In this document: positions 62,616 through 64,000 of the stretch, piece after piece
How positions within the stretch are numbered: the first letter of the stretch is position 1
Layout of the letters: each line of letters begins with the position of its first letter
Origin: Balanoglossus misakiensis
Taxonomy: Eukaryota > Hemichordata
NCBI GenBank assembly: GCA_040954595.2
Contig: CM082577.2
Location: forward strand, 19,158,001 to 19,222,000
Reading direction: 5' to 3'
Length of the DNA stretch: 64,000 nucleotides
Notes under the pieces: generated by a model
Told to the model about the DNA's origin: nothing
The model's input: the letters and a program-made list of their open reading frames with translations, nothing else
Database searches by the model: none
Position numbers and translations under genes: made by a program

Positions 62616-64000
62616 AGTCATCGTCATCGTCGTGTCGTGTCGTGTCACAATCATTATTTTGGACATATGCTTACTGTGTGATGAAAGGTGAGAGCGCAGT
62701 CAAAAGGTCGGGCTGAATAATACAGAGACTCTGAAAATATTGTACCTTATTCTTATCAAACACGTTGATGGATATTTTGACAATTGTGACATGTGAACAT
62801 TTACAAAAAAATGAAATAAATTTGCTTCAAACTCTTTGGCAAAACAAGGACATGGAGTTGCTGTATATTTGTTATTATTGTGATATATAGGTGAGAAATA
62901 TATTGGAAAATGTCTTCATTACAAAAATATGTCGTGAAATTATTGACTAGCAAGAACCATGTGTATATGTATGGCCAAGGGGAAATTTTTAACTTCTAGT
63001 TCTGAACATTAAAGTTATTGCGCAGGCTACTGTAACCACATTCAAATAATACATACAATTTTCTGTTACACCAGTGCTTTGACCTTACAGTAATTAATTA
63101 CTACTACACAGGTCAGGAACACTGAGAAGGCGGCCTTAAATTATGCATTTGGTATTGGTACATTTCAAATATATCTAAATTGTACCAATTTTAGTCTAGA
63201 AATATGTATACCTTAGGTAGTTTTTGTTTTCAAACAAATGGTTCATTAGGTATACCTAAATTATGGTTCATTTGGTATACCTATTTATGGCAAAACGACC
63301 AAATCCAAGATTTTTTTTCCAACCTATTGAGGCATTTCAGGAATACCTAAATAGTACCTTTTCAATCGAAAAAGTATACTTTTGGTATACCAATTAGTAA
63401 ATTTAAAGACCAAATCTGGACTACCTAAGGTAGCCCTTTTTTAAGATGGGTCCCCGGGATCTTTTTGCCCGTTGCTATGGGCCTTTATAGGACACTACAC
63501 TCAATTTTGATCGAAACCGTTATGAACGTCCGACAAGGGGCTTGTAACTAGTTAAAAATACACACGATTGTGTGCACACCCCCTGTCCGAGTATGTTTAC
63601 GGCAGCTACCGCCCGGCCATAGGCCGCCACGCTAATACGGCAAAGCAGCGGTCAGTGATAGCGTGCGCGTCCTGTAACCACAGTAACTGGATCGAACACT
63701 AAAAATCCAATGTTTTGTACAAAGAGATTTTGTACCGTTCACGAAAATCCCTAAGGCTTTTTTCATAGGCCACGTACGCCAGTCAAATTTGATCTGCTTG
63801 TTGAGAACGCACTTCCGCACAGTGTGACGGATCGTTTTTTCGGTTTTCGTCGTGCTAAGAAGCGATACCGGTGGAAGAGTGCGTCCAGAAACACCCAAAA
63901 TCGATGACTTTTTCTGGTGTGGTACGGGTATGCTGAAATCGTAGGATACAACGATAATATTTGAAAACAAAATCCGTCACGATCTTCCCTGGTTCAAGCA
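62607..64000 (+). repeat. Unit U21 (partial, cut by the window end)
   Basis: Counterpart of U9; runs into MITE-A, where the window stops. Confidence 0.93.
63445..64000. mobile_element. MITE-A, partial (U21, cut by the window end)
   Basis: Left TTAA at 63441-63444 and the first 556 bp of the element; the right end lies outside the window. Confidence 0.92.

Overview
This 64 kb window is one long tandem array from a eukaryotic genome, most likely an invertebrate animal. I see no conventional intact gene, rRNA, tRNA, operon or CRISPR array. The eukaryotic assignment rests on four things: a macrosatellite organisation, many small terminal-inverted-repeat transposons with TTAA or 9-bp target duplications, a hAT-like transposase zinc-finger remnant, and GT-AG-style splice and AATAAA signals. 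A lancelet or another marine invertebrate is a guess that I cannot test here.

Layout. The array holds 21 head-to-tail units, called U1-U21 here; the phase is set at the sequence CGGACATAAAG, which is also base 1. The basic unit is about 2.84 kb. Its modules, in U1 coordinates, are: a TCATCG/TCGTG microsatellite (about 10-40); AT-rich DNA with an AATAAA (204-209); a palindrome-rich GGTATACC block (about 535-930); a CTGCAC minisatellite (931-1213); a 97-bp nested hairpin (1437-1533); an exon-like frame ending at a consensus splice donor (1510-1650); a minus-strand patch resembling a reverse-transcriptase C-terminus (1965-2060); and the left end of a piggyBac-type transposon. That last module starts at TTAA-CCCTTTGAACCCC (2212 onward) and runs into an acidic N-terminal transposase-like frame (2417-2803 in U1, normally 143 codons) that stops where the DDE domain should begin.

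Higher-order structure. U1-U4 (block A, 2.84 kb units) reappear as U10-U13, offset by about 28.26 kb. U5-U9 (block B) reappear as U17-U21, offset by 37,124 bp. Private variants and identical deletion junctions shared between matching units prove the block duplication. Most block B units carry a 795-bp TTAA-type MITE (MITE-A), always at the same site, and every second one also carries a 181-bp internal duplication. U14-U16 are a mosaic segment between the blocks.

Later insertions. Single units carry further, unrelated elements: a T2/Kolobok-like TTAA MITE in U10, a CCCTA-ended piggyBac-like MITE in U15, a Mutator-like fold-back element with a 9-bp target duplication in U15, and a hAT-like element with a frameshifted TTF/BED-type zinc-finger remnant in U18. 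The array therefore records the order of events: a piggyBac fragment captured in the monomer, amplification, a C-to-T change creating a TTAA, MITE-A insertion, block duplication, then private insertions. No genes act together here. The 143-codon frame has no ATG, repeated premature stops and mostly replacement differences between copies, so it looks like a passenger pseudogene.
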